From Labedella endophytica (GTDB lineage Bacteria; Actinomycetota; Actinomycetes; Actinomycetales; Microbacteriaceae): DNA of 64,000 nucleotides. This document shows, in pieces, positions 8,987 through 17,341 of the stretch (the stretch's first letter is position 1; every line of letters starts with the position of its first letter). The translations under genes were made by a program, and so were the position numbers. The notes beneath the pieces are model-generated. The model was not told where the DNA came from. It worked only from the letters and a program-made list of their open reading frames with translations, and did not search any database. Where the stretch lies: the NCBI RefSeq assembly GCF_003990045.1, contig NZ_RZGZ01000001.1, forward strand, positions 248,001 to 312,000, in the 5' to 3' direction.

Positions 8987-9062
8987 GTAGTAGCCGTTTT
9001 CCGCGGTTTCATGTCACCCGGATGGCATGAGACCGCAGAAAAGGGCGACCTGGGCGACGTAG
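8987..9062. repeat. Dispersed palindrome family 2, copy A
   Basis: An imperfect inverted repeat with nested arms: GTAGCC/GGGCGAC, TTTT/AAAA, GCGGT/ACCGC and TCATG/CATGA around a CCCGG-containing loop. It is the diverged sister of the stronger copy at 10237-10296. Together they bracket the DUF559-type gene. The remainder of the 8953-9169 gap shows only a few CCACAG motifs. Confidence 0.75.
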
Positions 9063-9169
9063 ACGGACGTCGTCGCGGCGTGTCGTCCACAGGTCGGTGA
9101 TGCGCGGCGCCTTCCACAGTCGCGTCGGTCCCCCGCGGATCATGCCCACAGGGGAGGGATGCTCTGTGC

Positions 9170-10192
9170 ATGACCACACGGGACGCGCGCGAGGAACTCC
9201 CCCTCACGCTGTCGAGGCACTATCGGGAGCTCGGGCGGGGGAGACGGCCGTCTGATGTTGCCGGCCATGTCCGGGTTCGCCAAGGCGTCTACACCGACGC
9301 GGCATCGTGGGTCGAAGCCGGCGACCGCGCGCGGCACATCGCCCGTATCCGCGCGGTCGCAGAGACGCGACGTATCGATGCCGTCTTCTCGCACCGGTCG
9401 GCCGCGGCCCTGCACGGCCTGCCGACGCTCGACCCGTTGCCGACCATCGTCGACGCGATAACGTCCCCGTCATCGCGGCGTCGACGCGGGACGGGGATCG
9501 ATTGGCATCACCTCGGCCTCGATCCGTCCGACATCGTGCGACTCGACGGGCTCTCAGTGACATCGCTCGCGCGCACTCTCGTCGACATTGCTCGCACGGA
9601 GTCGTTCGCCGCGGCCGTCGTCCAGCTCGACGCCGCTCTGGCCCTCCCCGGTTCGAGGCCCGATCCCGAACGCTGGGACCGAGCAGGCGAGCGCGTCGAG
9701 CGTGAGGAACTTCTGCGACGCGTCGACGAGATCGGATCGTCCCCCGGAGCTCGCCGAGCGGCGACGGCGGTCGGTTTCGGTGACGGTCGCGCGGAGAGCG
9801 TCGGTGAATCGCTCAGCCGCGTTCAGATGCACGCGTGGGGACTGCCCGCTCCTGAGCTTCAGGTACCCGTGGCGGGAACGTCCGGCCGTCGGTATCTCGC
9901 CGACTTCGCCTGGAACGGCGACCTGCTCCTCGGCGAGTTCGACGGGCGTGTGAAGTACTCGAGGAACTCGGGTCCGCCGTCCTCGTCATCCTCGTCGTCT
10001 CTGTCTATGGAGGACGTCCTCTGGGCCGAGAAGAAGCGTGAGGACGACCTGCGATCCACCGGCCGGGACATGGTCCGGTGGTCGTGGACCGACGTCGTGG
10101 ACGGACATGGACTCATCGCAGCCCTGCAGCACCACGGGCTCCATGCGCGCCGTCGCCAGCCCCTATCCATCCACACGAGAGGAACACAATGA
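9170..10192 (+). CDS. DUF559/AbiEi-type nuclease-like protein
   Basis: 340 residues. The N-terminal ~150 residues resemble the AbiEi-type antitoxin/winged-helix region ([35 protein letters not shown]). The C-terminal part has a very-short-patch-like PD-(D/E)XK core: [30 protein letters not shown] and [12 protein letters not shown], the DUF559 pattern. A Ser-only insertion (SSSSSSS, about 272-279) interrupts the usual spacing near the active site. Families with this layout are common and variable in Microbacteriaceae; a DNA-processing or defence role is inferred, not shown. A neighbouring toxin gene is absent. The gene is flanked on both sides by copies of palindrome family 2. Confidence 0.72.
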   Translation: MTTRDAREELPLTLSRHYRELGRGRRPSDVAGHVRVRQGVYTDAASWVEAGDRARHIARIRAVAETRRIDAVFSHRSAAALHGLPTLDPLPTIVDAITSPSSRRRRGTGIDWHHLGLDPSDIVRLDGLSVTSLARTLVDIARTESFAAAVVQLDAALALPGSRPDPERWDRAGERVEREELLRRVDEIGSSPGARRAATAVGFGDGRAESVGESLSRVQMHAWGLPAPELQVPVAGTSGRRYLADFAWNGDLLLGEFDGRVKYSRNSGPPSSSSSSSLSMEDVLWAEKKREDDLRSTGRDMVRWSWTDVVDGHGLIAALQHHGLHARRRQPLSIHTRGTQ

Positions 10193-10236
10193 TGAACACC
10201 GCATTCGCTCCGGGACCCCACATCAAGACGCGCGAA

Positions 10237-10296
10237 GTAGCCCTTTTGCGCGGATTCATGCCGCCCGGTCGACATGAAAGCGCGCAAAAGGGCTAC
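10237..10296. repeat. Dispersed palindrome family 2, copy B
   Basis: A 60-bp hairpin. Perfect 16-bp arms (GTAGCCCTTTTGCGCG and its complement), a 2-nt mismatch, 6 more paired bases (TTCATG/CATGAA) and a 12-nt loop. No T-tract follows it, so it is not an ordinary terminator. The GTAG tip recalls the REP elements associated with RAYT transposases. No such transposase is in the window. Confidence 0.85.
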
Positions 10297-10439
10297 CTGG
10301 ATGTACGCGTCCCTGCCTCGGGAGGTGTGGCGGGCGCGCCGCGTGCGGCGGCGGCCGCGCCCGGGACGCACCCGCGCATGGCGGTGCGGATGGAAGTCCG
10401 GTACGCTGGGGAGGTTGCCCGTCCGGATTCGATCCGTTT

Positions 10440-10515
10440 CCGCCGTCGCAACGATGCTACGCACCCTCCTGTTGCAGACCGTCTGCAGCCGTTCAAGTCC
10501 GAAGGAGGTGGGTTA
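10440..10515 (+). promoter_or_regulatory. rpsF leader with small hairpin
   Basis: The leader holds a TGCAGA/TCTGCA hairpin with a CCG loop at about 10473-10487, followed by a second CCG and the strong ribosome site GAAGGAGGTGG. Many bacteria carry an S6:S18-binding leader with an exposed CCG here; whether this one qualifies cannot be decided by eye. Confidence 0.3.
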
Positions 10516-10899
10516 GTGACGCATCAGTACGAACTCATGGTCATCCTGGACCCCGAGATCGACGAGCGCACCGTCGCTCCGAGTCTCGACAAGTTCCTCA
10601 ACGTCATCCGCAACGATGGTGGAACGATCGACAACGTCGACATCTGGGGCCGCCGTCGTCTCGCTTACGAGATCAACAAGAAGACCGAGGGCATCTACGC
10701 CGTCGTCAACTTCACGGCTGAGTCCAAGTCCACCGACGAGCTCGACCGCCAGCTGAAGCTGTCGGAGGCCGTCATGCGCACCAAGGTTCTCCGTGCCGAA
10801 GAGGGCTTCGCTCTCGTCGCCGCCGAGAAGAAGCGCGCAGACGCGAAGGCCGAACGCGCCGCCAAGGCACCCGCCAAGGCTGTCGCGAAGGACGCCTAG
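10516..10899 (+). CDS. rpsF: 30S ribosomal protein S6
   Basis: 127 residues from GTG with a near-perfect Shine-Dalgarno 6 nt upstream. [16 protein letters not shown] at the N-terminus and the central [18 protein letters not shown] are diagnostic for S6. S6 binds with S18 to the central domain of 16S rRNA in the small subunit. The C-terminal ~25 residues are an Ala/Lys-rich extension typical of actinobacterial S6. It is the first gene of rpsF-ssb-rpsR-rplI; ssb starts 4 nt after its stop. Confidence 0.97.
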   Translation: MTHQYELMVILDPEIDERTVAPSLDKFLNVIRNDGGTIDNVDIWGRRRLAYEINKKTEGIYAVVNFTAESKSTDELDRQLKLSEAVMRTKVLRAEEGFALVAAEKKRADAKAERAAKAPAKAVAKDA

Positions 10900-10903
10900 T
10901 CCC

Positions 10904-11425
10904 ATGGCCGGCGAAACGATCATCACCGTCGTGGGCAACCTCACGGCAGACCCCGAGCTGCGTTACACGCAGAACGGGCTGGCGGTAGCCAACTTCACGA
11001 TCGCTTCCACCCCTCGCTCCTTCGACCGGGCTTCCGGCGAGTGGAAGGACGGCGAAGCGCTGTTCCTCCGGGCGAGCGTGTGGCGGGAGTTCGCCGAGCA
11101 CGTCGCGGGATCGATGACGAAGGGCAGCCGGGTCATCGCGACCGGGCGCCTCAAGCAGCGTTCCTACGAGACGAAGGAAGGCGAGAAGCGCACGTCGATC
11201 GAACTCGAGATCGACGAGATCGGCCCGTCGCTGCGCTACGCCACCGCTCAGGTGACGCGCGCACAGTCCTCCGGCGGCGCCGGTGCTGGCGGCGGCGGCG
11301 GTCGTGGCGGAGCTCCTGCCGTGTCCGACGAGCCGTGGGCCGCAAGCGCCCCCGCCACGTCGAACTCCGGTTCGGCCGACGGGTGGAACACCCCCGGCTC
11401 GTACTCGGACGACACCCCCTTCTGA
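10904..11425 (+). CDS. ssb: Single-stranded DNA-binding protein
   Basis: 173 residues. The OB-fold (1-115) shows [24 protein letters not shown] and [16 protein letters not shown] Gly-rich linker follows ([13 protein letters not shown]), then the acidic tip DDTPF that recruits replication and repair partners. It protects single-stranded DNA at forks and joins S6 and S18 in the classic actinobacterial operon. Starts 4 nt downstream of rpsF. Confidence 0.97.
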   Translation: MAGETIITVVGNLTADPELRYTQNGLAVANFTIASTPRSFDRASGEWKDGEALFLRASVWREFAEHVAGSMTKGSRVIATGRLKQRSYETKEGEKRTSIELEIDEIGPSLRYATAQVTRAQSSGGAGAGGGGGRGGAPAVSDEPWAASAPATSNSGSADGWNTPGSYSDDTPF

Positions 11426-11496
11426 TCCTCACAACCGGTCCAGGCGCCCAGCGCCCCGATCGGTGAGAACACTCTTCATACGTAAAGGAAACCCAC

Positions 11497-11757
11497 ATGG
11501 CTGGAAAGTCTGGCGGCCCGAGCCGCAAGCCCGCCCGCGGGAAGGGCGCGAAGAACGCGGCCCCCGCGAAGGCGATCCGCGTCGGCGTCATCGACTACAA
11601 GGACGTCCCGACGCTGCGCAAGTTCATCTCCGAGCGCGGCAAGATCCGTGCTCGTCGCATCACCGGTGTCTCCGTCCAGGAGCAGCGTCTCATCGCACGT
11701 GCCGTCAAGAACGCGCGTGAGATGGCACTGCTTCCCTACGCCGGTTCTGGCCGCTAA
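11497..11757 (+). CDS. rpsR: 30S ribosomal protein S18
   Basis: 86 residues with AAAGGAAA as ribosome site. [22 protein letters not shown] and the [19 protein letters not shown]-terminus are typical S18. The usual N-terminal zinc-ligand cysteines of C+ S18 forms are absent (no Cys at all), so this is the zinc-independent type. It partners S6 on 16S rRNA. Confidence 0.97.
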   Translation: MAGKSGGPSRKPARGKGAKNAAPAKAIRVGVIDYKDVPTLRKFISERGKIRARRITGVSVQEQRLIARAVKNAREMALLPYAGSGR

Positions 11758-11768
11758 GGAGCGCACCC

Positions 11769-12221
11769 ATGTCCAAACTGATTCTGACGCACGAGGTCAC
11801 CGGCCTCGGCGCACCTGGCGACATCGTCGAGGTGAAGAACGGGTACGCCCGTAACTTCCTCATCCCGCAGGGCTTCGCCGTCTCCTGGACGCGTGGCGGT
11901 GCCAAGCAGATCGAGCAGATCAAGGCGGCCCGCGCCGCCCGTGAGCTCGCGACGCTCGAAGAGGCCCAGTCCCTCAAGGCCAACCTCGAGTCGAACACCG
12001 TGAAGCTCGTCGTGAAGGCCGGCAACGAGGGTCGTCTCTTCGGCTCGGTCAAGACCACCGACATCGCGGAGGCCGTCAAGGCCGCCGGGCTGGGCGAGGT
12101 CGACCGCCGCAAGATCGAGATCCCCACCCCGATCAAGGTCGTGGGCACGCACGAGGCGACTCTTCGCCTCCGCGAGGACCTCTCGGCCACGATCACCCTC
12201 CAGGTGGTCGCAGCGAAGTAG
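11769..12221 (+). CDS. rplI: 50S ribosomal protein L9
   Basis: 150 residues. N-terminal rRNA-binding domain with [26 protein letters not shown], the L9 signature; a long helix (about 42-75); and a C-terminal domain with [18 protein letters not shown]9 sits at the L1 stalk base and restrains ribosome sliding. Last gene of the rpsF operon; a T-tailed hairpin follows at 12257-12295. Confidence 0.97.
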   Translation: MSKLILTHEVTGLGAPGDIVEVKNGYARNFLIPQGFAVSWTRGGAKQIEQIKAARAARELATLEEAQSLKANLESNTVKLVVKAGNEGRLFGSVKTTDIAEAVKAAGLGEVDRRKIEIPTPIKVVGTHEATLRLREDLSATITLQVVAAK

Positions 12222-12256
12222 GTCGCGAGCGGTCTTCGACCGCACGTGACGTCGTG

Positions 12257-12295
12257 AAGGGCGATGATCGGGCAATGTCCGGTCGTCGCCCTTTT
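12257..12295 (+). terminator. Intrinsic terminator after rplI
   Basis: A 15-bp stem with two G-T wobbles (AAGGGCGATGATCGG and CCGGTCGTCGCCCTT), a 7-nt loop and a short T-run. It closes the rpsF-ssb-rpsR-rplI transcript before the DnaA-box region. Confidence 0.8.
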
Positions 12296-12436
12296 CGTGC
12301 GCCCAGGGGCCTCGAGGCCGCTCGAAAGGGCGGCGTCCGCCGTGCCCGAGACGGACTCCTGCGGAACTGCGCGCAATGAGGATGCCCCGTTCGAGGGGGC
12401 CACAACGGTGCGACAGCGGGCCGGACATCCACACAC

Positions 12437-12634
12437 TTGTACACAGGTGGAAAGTCAAATCCAAAGTCTCAAGCAGTGGTTGAGGCTGGTTTTACCCACA
12501 GGCAGTGGAAACTCTAAAGCCCTGGTCAAGGCACACTTAAGCGACCGAAATGGCTCAAGAGACCTCAGTTGTCCACAGGCTGTCTACACAAGCTGCGCGG
12601 CGTTTCACCCATGTTTCCCACAGGGTTATCCACA
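12437..12634. other. Cluster of DnaA-box-like nonamers upstream of dnaB
   Basis: Within 200 bp lie TTGTACACA (12437-12445), TTACCCACA (12492-12500), TTGTCCACA (12569-12577), GTCTACACA (12582-12590), TTTCCCACA (12614-12622) and TTATCCACA (12626-12634). The last is the perfect bacterial consensus and TTGTCCACA is the form preferred in actinobacteria. All six lie on the plus strand. The stretch is clearly less GC-rich than its surroundings. No ORF uses this 660-bp gap between rplI and dnaB. Possible roles are a DnaA-controlled dnaB promoter, a DnaA-titrating site or an origin-like element; dnaA and dnaN are not in the window. Confidence 0.7.
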
Positions 12635-12881
12635 GGGCACATTTGGCGGGTCGTCGGGCCGATCCCTAGTGTGAGGCGACGCCGGAAGGCGACCACCGGC
12701 GCGGCTCTCGAGGCGCTGTCGGGGGTACGCGGTTCACTGGTATGGACGACGCCGTTCAGGCCGGATCCACTGCAAGACCGCGTCCGCGTCCATCACGGAT
12801 GCGGGAGCACGGTACGGAGCGGTACGGCACGGATCACGACGAGCGGGTCCACGGGCACCACATCACTCCAGGAAGGGTCGT

Positions 12882-14255
12882 ATGTCGATCGCGCATCTCG
12901 GACTCACCGACGAATTCTCCTCCGACGAGAAGCGCCAGGGCGAGCGCACCCCTCCGCACGACATGCTCGCGGAGCAGTCGGCCCTCGGCGGCATGATGCT
13001 GTCGAAGGACGCGGTCGCCGATGTCGTCGAGACGGTACGCGGCGGCGACTTCTACGTGCCGAAGCACGAGATCATCTTCGATGCGCTGCTCTCGCTGTAC
13101 TCGCACGGCGAGCCCACCGACGTCATCGCGGTCACGGACGAGCTCATCAAGACGGGCGACCTGCAGCGTGCGGGAGGCGCCGACTACCTCCACACGCTCA
13201 CCGCTCTCGTGCCCACGGCGGCGAACGCGGGCTTCTACGCCTCGATCGTCGCGGAGCGCGCGCTCCTGCGCCGCCTCGTGGAGGCCGGTACCCGCATCGT
13301 CCAGATGGGTTACGCCGGAGAGGGCGAGGTCCTCGACCTCGTCAACAACGCCCAGGCGGAGATCTACTCCGTCGCCGCGAACGACAACACCGAGGACTAC
13401 GTCCCGCTCAACGTCGCCGTCGACGCGGCGATCGAGGACATCGAGGCCGCCAAGGGCCGGGACGGCCAGTTCACGGGCGTCCCCACCGGCTTCTCTGGCC
13501 TCGACCAGCTCACCAACGGACTGCACCCCGGCCAGATGATCATCATCGCCGCGCGACCGGCCCTCGGTAAGTCCACGCTCGCGCTCGACCTCGCGCGCGC
13601 CGCCGCCATCAAGCACAACATGCCGGCCATCTTCTTCTCCCTCGAGATGGGGCGATCCGAGATCGCCATGCGCCTCATGTCCGCCGAGGCATCCGTGCCG
13701 CTGCAGAGCATGCGGAAGGGAACGCTCGACCAACGCGACTGGACCACGATCGCATCCGTTCGCGGCCGCATCAACGACGCGCCCCTCTACATCGACGACA
13801 GCCCCAACATGACCCTCGTCGAGATCCGCGCGAAGTGCCGCCGGCTCAAGCAGAAGGTGGGCCTCAAGCTCGTCGTCATCGACTACCTCCAGCTCATGAC
13901 GTCCGGAAAGCGCGTCGAGAGCCGCCAGCAGGAGGTCTCGGAGTTCTCCCGTGCCCTCAAGCTGCTCGCGAAGGAGCTCCAGGTGCCGGTGATCGCCCTG
14001 TCGCAGCTGAACCGTGGACCGGAGCAGCGCGCTGACAAGAAGCCCGCGATCTCCGACCTCCGTGAGTCGGGCTCGATCGAGCAGGACGCCGACATGGTGA
14101 TCCTCCTCCACCGCGAGAGCGCGTACGAGAAGGAGAACCCGCGCGCGGGCGAGGCCGACCTCATCGTCGCGAAGCACCGTAACGGCCCCACCGACACGGT
14201 CACGGTCGCCTTCCAGGGCCACTTCTCCCGCTTCACGGACATGGCCCCGATCTAG
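12882..14255 (+). CDS. dnaB: Replicative DNA helicase DnaB
   Basis: 457 residues, ATG with GGAAGGG upstream. The N-terminal helical domain (about 22-125) begins PPHDMLAEQSALGGMML. The RecA-like motor carries Walker A ARPALGKST (about 224-232), Walker B LVVIDYLQLM, and DLRESGSIEQDADMV. DnaB unwinds the fork as a hexamer and contacts primase. Length is normal, with no intein, which is common in actinobacterial dnaB. Upstream lies the DnaA-box cluster. The last ~40 bp of the gene are partly repeated at 15683-15727. Confidence 0.97.
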   Translation: MSIAHLGLTDEFSSDEKRQGERTPPHDMLAEQSALGGMMLSKDAVADVVETVRGGDFYVPKHEIIFDALLSLYSHGEPTDVIAVTDELIKTGDLQRAGGADYLHTLTALVPTAANAGFYASIVAERALLRRLVEAGTRIVQMGYAGEGEVLDLVNNAQAEIYSVAANDNTEDYVPLNVAVDAAIEDIEAAKGRDGQFTGVPTGFSGLDQLTNGLHPGQMIIIAARPALGKSTLALDLARAAAIKHNMPAIFFSLEMGRSEIAMRLMSAEASVPLQSMRKGTLDQRDWTTIASVRGRINDAPLYIDDSPNMTLVEIRAKCRRLKQKVGLKLVVIDYLQLMTSGKRVESRQQEVSEFSRALKLLAKELQVPVIALSQLNRGPEQRADKKPAISDLRESGSIEQDADMVILLHRESAYEKENPRAGEADLIVAKHRNGPTDTVTVAFQGHFSRFTDMAPI

Positions 14256-14349
14256 CCATCCAGCCCCCTCCTGTTCCGAGAGGCGACCTGCTCACGCGGC
14301 GTCGAGACGGACCTTCCGAATCGGCGGGGCGGATGCGATCATGTGAGCC

Positions 14350-15573
14350 ATGCGGGTGGTCGTGTGTGGCGCGGGGATCGGGGGGGTTGGCCCTCGCGCA
14401 GGCATTGCGTCGGAGCTGCGATGTGCTCGTGGTCGAGCGCGACGGTGATGGGTGTCCACAGGGGGATACCGGCTCGCCATCAACGGGGCGGCCACAGCGG
14501 TGCTCGTCCGTCATCTCGATCCCGACCTGATGGCGCAGGTTCGTGCGGTCAGCGACGGAGCCGATCAGTTCGCTCATTTCACCGTCGCGACCGACCGGCT
14601 GCGACCGCTCGTCATCGATGCTCAGGACGCTGGGGAGGATCGGCTGCTCGCCCAGCGCCGCGCTCTGCGTCTGCTGCTGATGAGCGGGCTCGAGAGCCGC
14701 ATGCGTTGGTCGTCTCGCGTCGACCGGGTCGAGCAGCTGGAGGGTCGTGCGGTGGTCCATCTGTCCACCGGTGAGCGCATCGTCGCCGACCTGGTCGTCG
14801 GTGCGGAGGGTGCGAACTCGCCGACCGTCCGATGTGTGACGACAGCGCGTCTCAGCGATGACCTGCGCCTGACCGGCATTGCCGGCTCGACGCCTCGGAC
14901 GGTCGGAGCACCGGTGCCGAGGTTTCTGCGGCGAGGACCCGCACTGGTGTTCTCAGCCGATGGCACCGGCATGTTCCTGTCGCTCACATCACGTGGGTCC
15001 GGGCCGGTCTCACCGGCGCTCGCCGCCGCCGTCGGACCGCCGTCGCTCGTGTGGGGTCTCATCGCCCCGGCTCACCGAGTGGACGGCGCCGGCGAGATGA
15101 CCGCCGACCTCTTGGTGGAGACCGCGATGCGGTTGACTCATCGGTGGCACCCCTGGGTGCAGTCGCAGATCGCGAGGACGAACCGGGATCGGGTAGCCGC
15201 CTACGGCTTTCGTGCGGCGCATCCCGACAGCGATCTGACGCCGTGGGACCCGCGTCATGTCACCGCGCTGGGTGACGCGATCCACGCCATGCCTCCGACC
15301 GGCGGGCGCGCCGCCGCGACCGCTCTCCTCGACGCCGGCGAACTCGCCGACCAGATCGGCCGACATCTCAACGGCGACGTCCCGCTCGATGAGGCTCTGC
15401 GGCGATACCATCACAACCTCCGCGAGTGGGCCGTGCCCGCCCTGAAGGAATCGCTCGGACCCGTCAGCCTGATCCACCTCCTCGGAAACCCGGCCGCCTC
15501 CGTCGTCGCCCGACCCCTGCTCCACGTGGCCGGTCTCATCGGTGCGGGCCTCGTCGGTACCCGCGCACGGTGA
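14350..15573 (+). pseudogene. FAD-dependent monooxygenase with two frameshifts
   Basis: The protein is spread over two frames. Frame 1 from ATG 14350 reads MRVVVCGAGIGG, the FAD Rossmann loop, then breaks at a run of 7 G (14390 region). LALAQALRRSCDVLVVERDGDG continues in frame 2. At a run of 5 G near 14460 frame 1 resumes with GYRLAING and runs to 15573. One G too many and one G too few would explain both breaks, restoring a protein of ~407 residues. The C-terminal part has LGDAIHAMPPTGGRAAATALLDAGELA, the FAD-ribityl motif of PHBH-type hydroxylases. It is either a decayed gene or two homopolymer sequencing errors. Confidence 0.75.
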
Positions 15574-15623
15574 CGGGGCCACTGTGGACGTCTGCCCAGA
15601 CGACGGCGGCGTAGCCTGTCCGC

Positions 15624-15797
15624 ATGACGGCAAGGATTGACGGACAGCGCTCGAGGGTGCCGTTGGGCGCCGTCGGGTCCGCGGTCACCTCTCCCGCTTC
15701 ACGGACCCGGCCCCGGCCCCGATCCAGGGCGACTCTGAACCCGGGGACGACGTCGGTGCGCAGGGGATCCGCCGATGCGAGAGGGGATGTCGATTGA
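15624..15797 (+). CDS. Possible 57-residue ORF coupled to the MBL gene
   Basis: ATG 15624 lies exactly 7 nt after a TAGCCT hexamer (15612-15617), the leaderless layout seen at other genes here. The ORF ends in TGA inside the TTGA that holds the start of the MBL hydrolase. The predicted product is Arg/Pro/Ser-rich and not protein-like, and its middle overlaps the duplicated dnaB fragment. It may be the remnant 5' end of the MBL gene interrupted by that fragment rather than a real gene. Confidence 0.3.
   Translation: MTARIDGQRSRVPLGAVGSAVTSPASRTRPRPRSRATLNPGTTSVRRGSADARGDVD
15683..15727 (+). repeat. Partial duplication of the dnaB 3' end
   Basis: Shares 17 consecutive bases (TCTCCCGCTTCACGGAC) plus flanking matches (GGTCAC, GGCCCCG, ATCCAG) with the end of dnaB at 14217-14258. 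The fragment is non-coding in the dnaB frame. It bounds the monooxygenase strip on the right, as the dnaB end does on the left. Confidence 0.65.
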
Positions 15798-16561
15798 CCG
15801 AGTTCGTCTCCGTCGCGGACGGTGTGCTAACCACGACCAGTCGCCGCATGTCGACGAACTCGACCATCGTGGTCGGTGGCGCCGACGCCCTGCTGGTCGA
15901 TCCGGCCTGGATGCCGGACGAGCTCGAAGCGATCGCGGCCGAGCTGGACCGCCGGCAACTCCGCGTCGTCGGAGGCTTCGCGACGCACGCGCATCAGGAC
16001 CACCTCCTCTGGCACCCGGGATTGGGTGACGCGCCGCGGTGGGCATCCGAGCGCACGGCGAGCCTGTCCGTGAGCGAGAGGGACGTGCTCGTCGAGTTCC
16101 TCGGACCGGACTTCCCCGACGACCTCGCGGATCGCATGGGACGCGTCTCAGCGATCGGAGACGTCGTACCGGAGCAGTCCGTGCCGGATGGTTCGGACGT
16201 CGAGCTCATCACGCACGACGGTCATGCTCCCGGCCACACGGCGCTCTGGCTTCCCCGACAGTGCGTGCTCATCGCGGGAGACATGCTCAGTGACGTCGAG
16301 CTGCCGCTGCCGTTCTACCCGGACGACGTGGCCGCGTACGTCGAGGCCCTCGACAGGCTGGAGCCCTTCGTCCGGCAGGCCCGTGTCGTCGACCCGGGAC
16401 ACGGCACGGTCGGGCACGACGCGATGACGCGGCTCGACCGAGACCGCCGGTACCTCGACGACATGATGCGCTCCGGAGCCTCCGACGATCCCCGCGCGAC
16501 CGATCCCGCCATGGCGGACGCTCACGCCCACATGGCGGAGATCGCAGCTCGCGGGCGGTAG
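15794..16561 (+). CDS. MBL-fold metallo-hydrolase
   Basis: 255 residues from a TTG start with GAGAGGGG 6 nt upstream. The motif THAHQDHLLW (about 66-75) is the HxHxDH zinc-binding signature (here HAHQDH). THDGHAPGHTALW and AGDMLSD supply the next ligands, and VDPGHGTVG the last His. These mark the glyoxalase-II-like branch of the superfamily. Substrate unknown; such enzymes hydrolyse thioesters, lactones or phosphodiesters. Start choice is uncertain because the upstream sequence looks rearranged. Confidence 0.82.
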   Translation: MTEFVSVADGVLTTTSRRMSTNSTIVVGGADALLVDPAWMPDELEAIAAELDRRQLRVVGGFATHAHQDHLLWHPGLGDAPRWASERTASLSVSERDVLVEFLGPDFPDDLADRMGRVSAIGDVVPEQSVPDGSDVELITHDGHAPGHTALWLPRQCVLIAGDMLSDVELPLPFYPDDVAAYVEALDRLEPFVRQARVVDPGHGTVGHDAMTRLDRDRRYLDDMMRSGASDDPRATDPAMADAHAHMAEIAARGR

Positions 16562-16600
16562 CGGCGGTTCGATCCACCCCCACAGGCGTACCCTGTCCGA

Positions 16601-17224
16601 ATGACGGATTCGAGTGCCCGCACCGCGCTGGAGGTCGCCGACTGGCGCCGCAGCGTCTTCGCCCTCTACGACGCCGTGCGGCGCACGCCCGACCCGGCCG
16701 AGGCGCACGCGCTCTGGCGCACGGGGCGCGACGACCTCATGGGCACGCACCCGGCCAGTGCGCTCACGGGCGACGAGCGCGAGCGCTTCAACGGGCTCCC
16801 GGTCGCGCCGTACGACGCGGACTGGCGGTTCGAGCTCCCCATCCTCGAGGCGGAACCCGGGTCCTTCGAGTTCCCCACCGGGACGGACGGGGTCGTGCCC
16901 TTCGAGCGGATCGGGCGGGTCGAGATCCCCGACGCCGGCTCGCTCGACGTGTGGCGACTGACGACCTACGGCGGCGGTCTGTTCGTTCCCGTGCGCGACG
17001 CGCTCGCGGGCAGGCCAGGCGGCACCTACGGAGGGGGCCGCTACCTGCTCGACACGATCAAGGGGGCCGACCTCGGCTCGGACACCGAGCGCCGCACGAT
17101 CGTGCTCGACCTCAACTTCGCGTACAACCCGTCGTGCGCCTACGATCCCGCCTGGGCGTGCCCGCTCGCCCAACCCGGCAATGTCCTGAGCGTCCCCGTC
17201 CCGGTGGGCGAGCTCTACGCCTGA
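16601..17224 (+). CDS. DUF1684 domain protein
   Basis: 207 residues. Diagnostic are the FRTGRDDL-like WRTGRDDLMGTHPASAL segment, YGGGRYLLDTIKGADLG, and LDLNFAYNPSCAYDPAWACPLA with its paired Cys near the C-terminus, as in the DUF1684 family. The fold is beta-rich and the function unknown. TACCCT at 16589-16594 ends 7 nt before ATG, indicating a leaderless transcript. It stands alone on its own promoter. Confidence 0.85.
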   Translation: MTDSSARTALEVADWRRSVFALYDAVRRTPDPAEAHALWRTGRDDLMGTHPASALTGDERERFNGLPVAPYDADWRFELPILEAEPGSFEFPTGTDGVVPFERIGRVEIPDAGSLDVWRLTTYGGGLFVPVRDALAGRPGGTYGGGRYLLDTIKGADLGSDTERRTIVLDLNFAYNPSCAYDPAWACPLAQPGNVLSVPVPVGELYA

Positions 17225-17341
17225 CAGGGGTGGAGAGTCGGGGGTGCCGCGCTCGTGGGGCCCCTCGTCCCGGTCCGCCCACGCGGAGCGAGCCCGTAGA
17301 CTGGAGGGGTACGACAGCACCCACCGAAAGAGGCCTTGACC

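Noticed and set aside
9084-9160. CCACAG motifs (also near 20418 and 51472) as DnaA boxes
   Set aside because: They match only part of the consensus (TCGTCCACA and weaker), are scattered singly and are not clustered.
12222-12881. Calling the DnaA-box cluster the chromosomal origin
   Set aside because: dnaA and dnaN are not in the window and actinobacterial oriC normally lies between them; no AT-rich unwinding repeat is evident.
12882-14255. Intein in dnaB
   Set aside because: The ORF has normal length and motifs are continuous.
14386-14465. Programmed ribosomal frameshifting in the monooxygenase
   Set aside because: Both shifts lie in plain G runs with no slippery heptamer or stimulatory structure evident, and the family is not known to use recoding.
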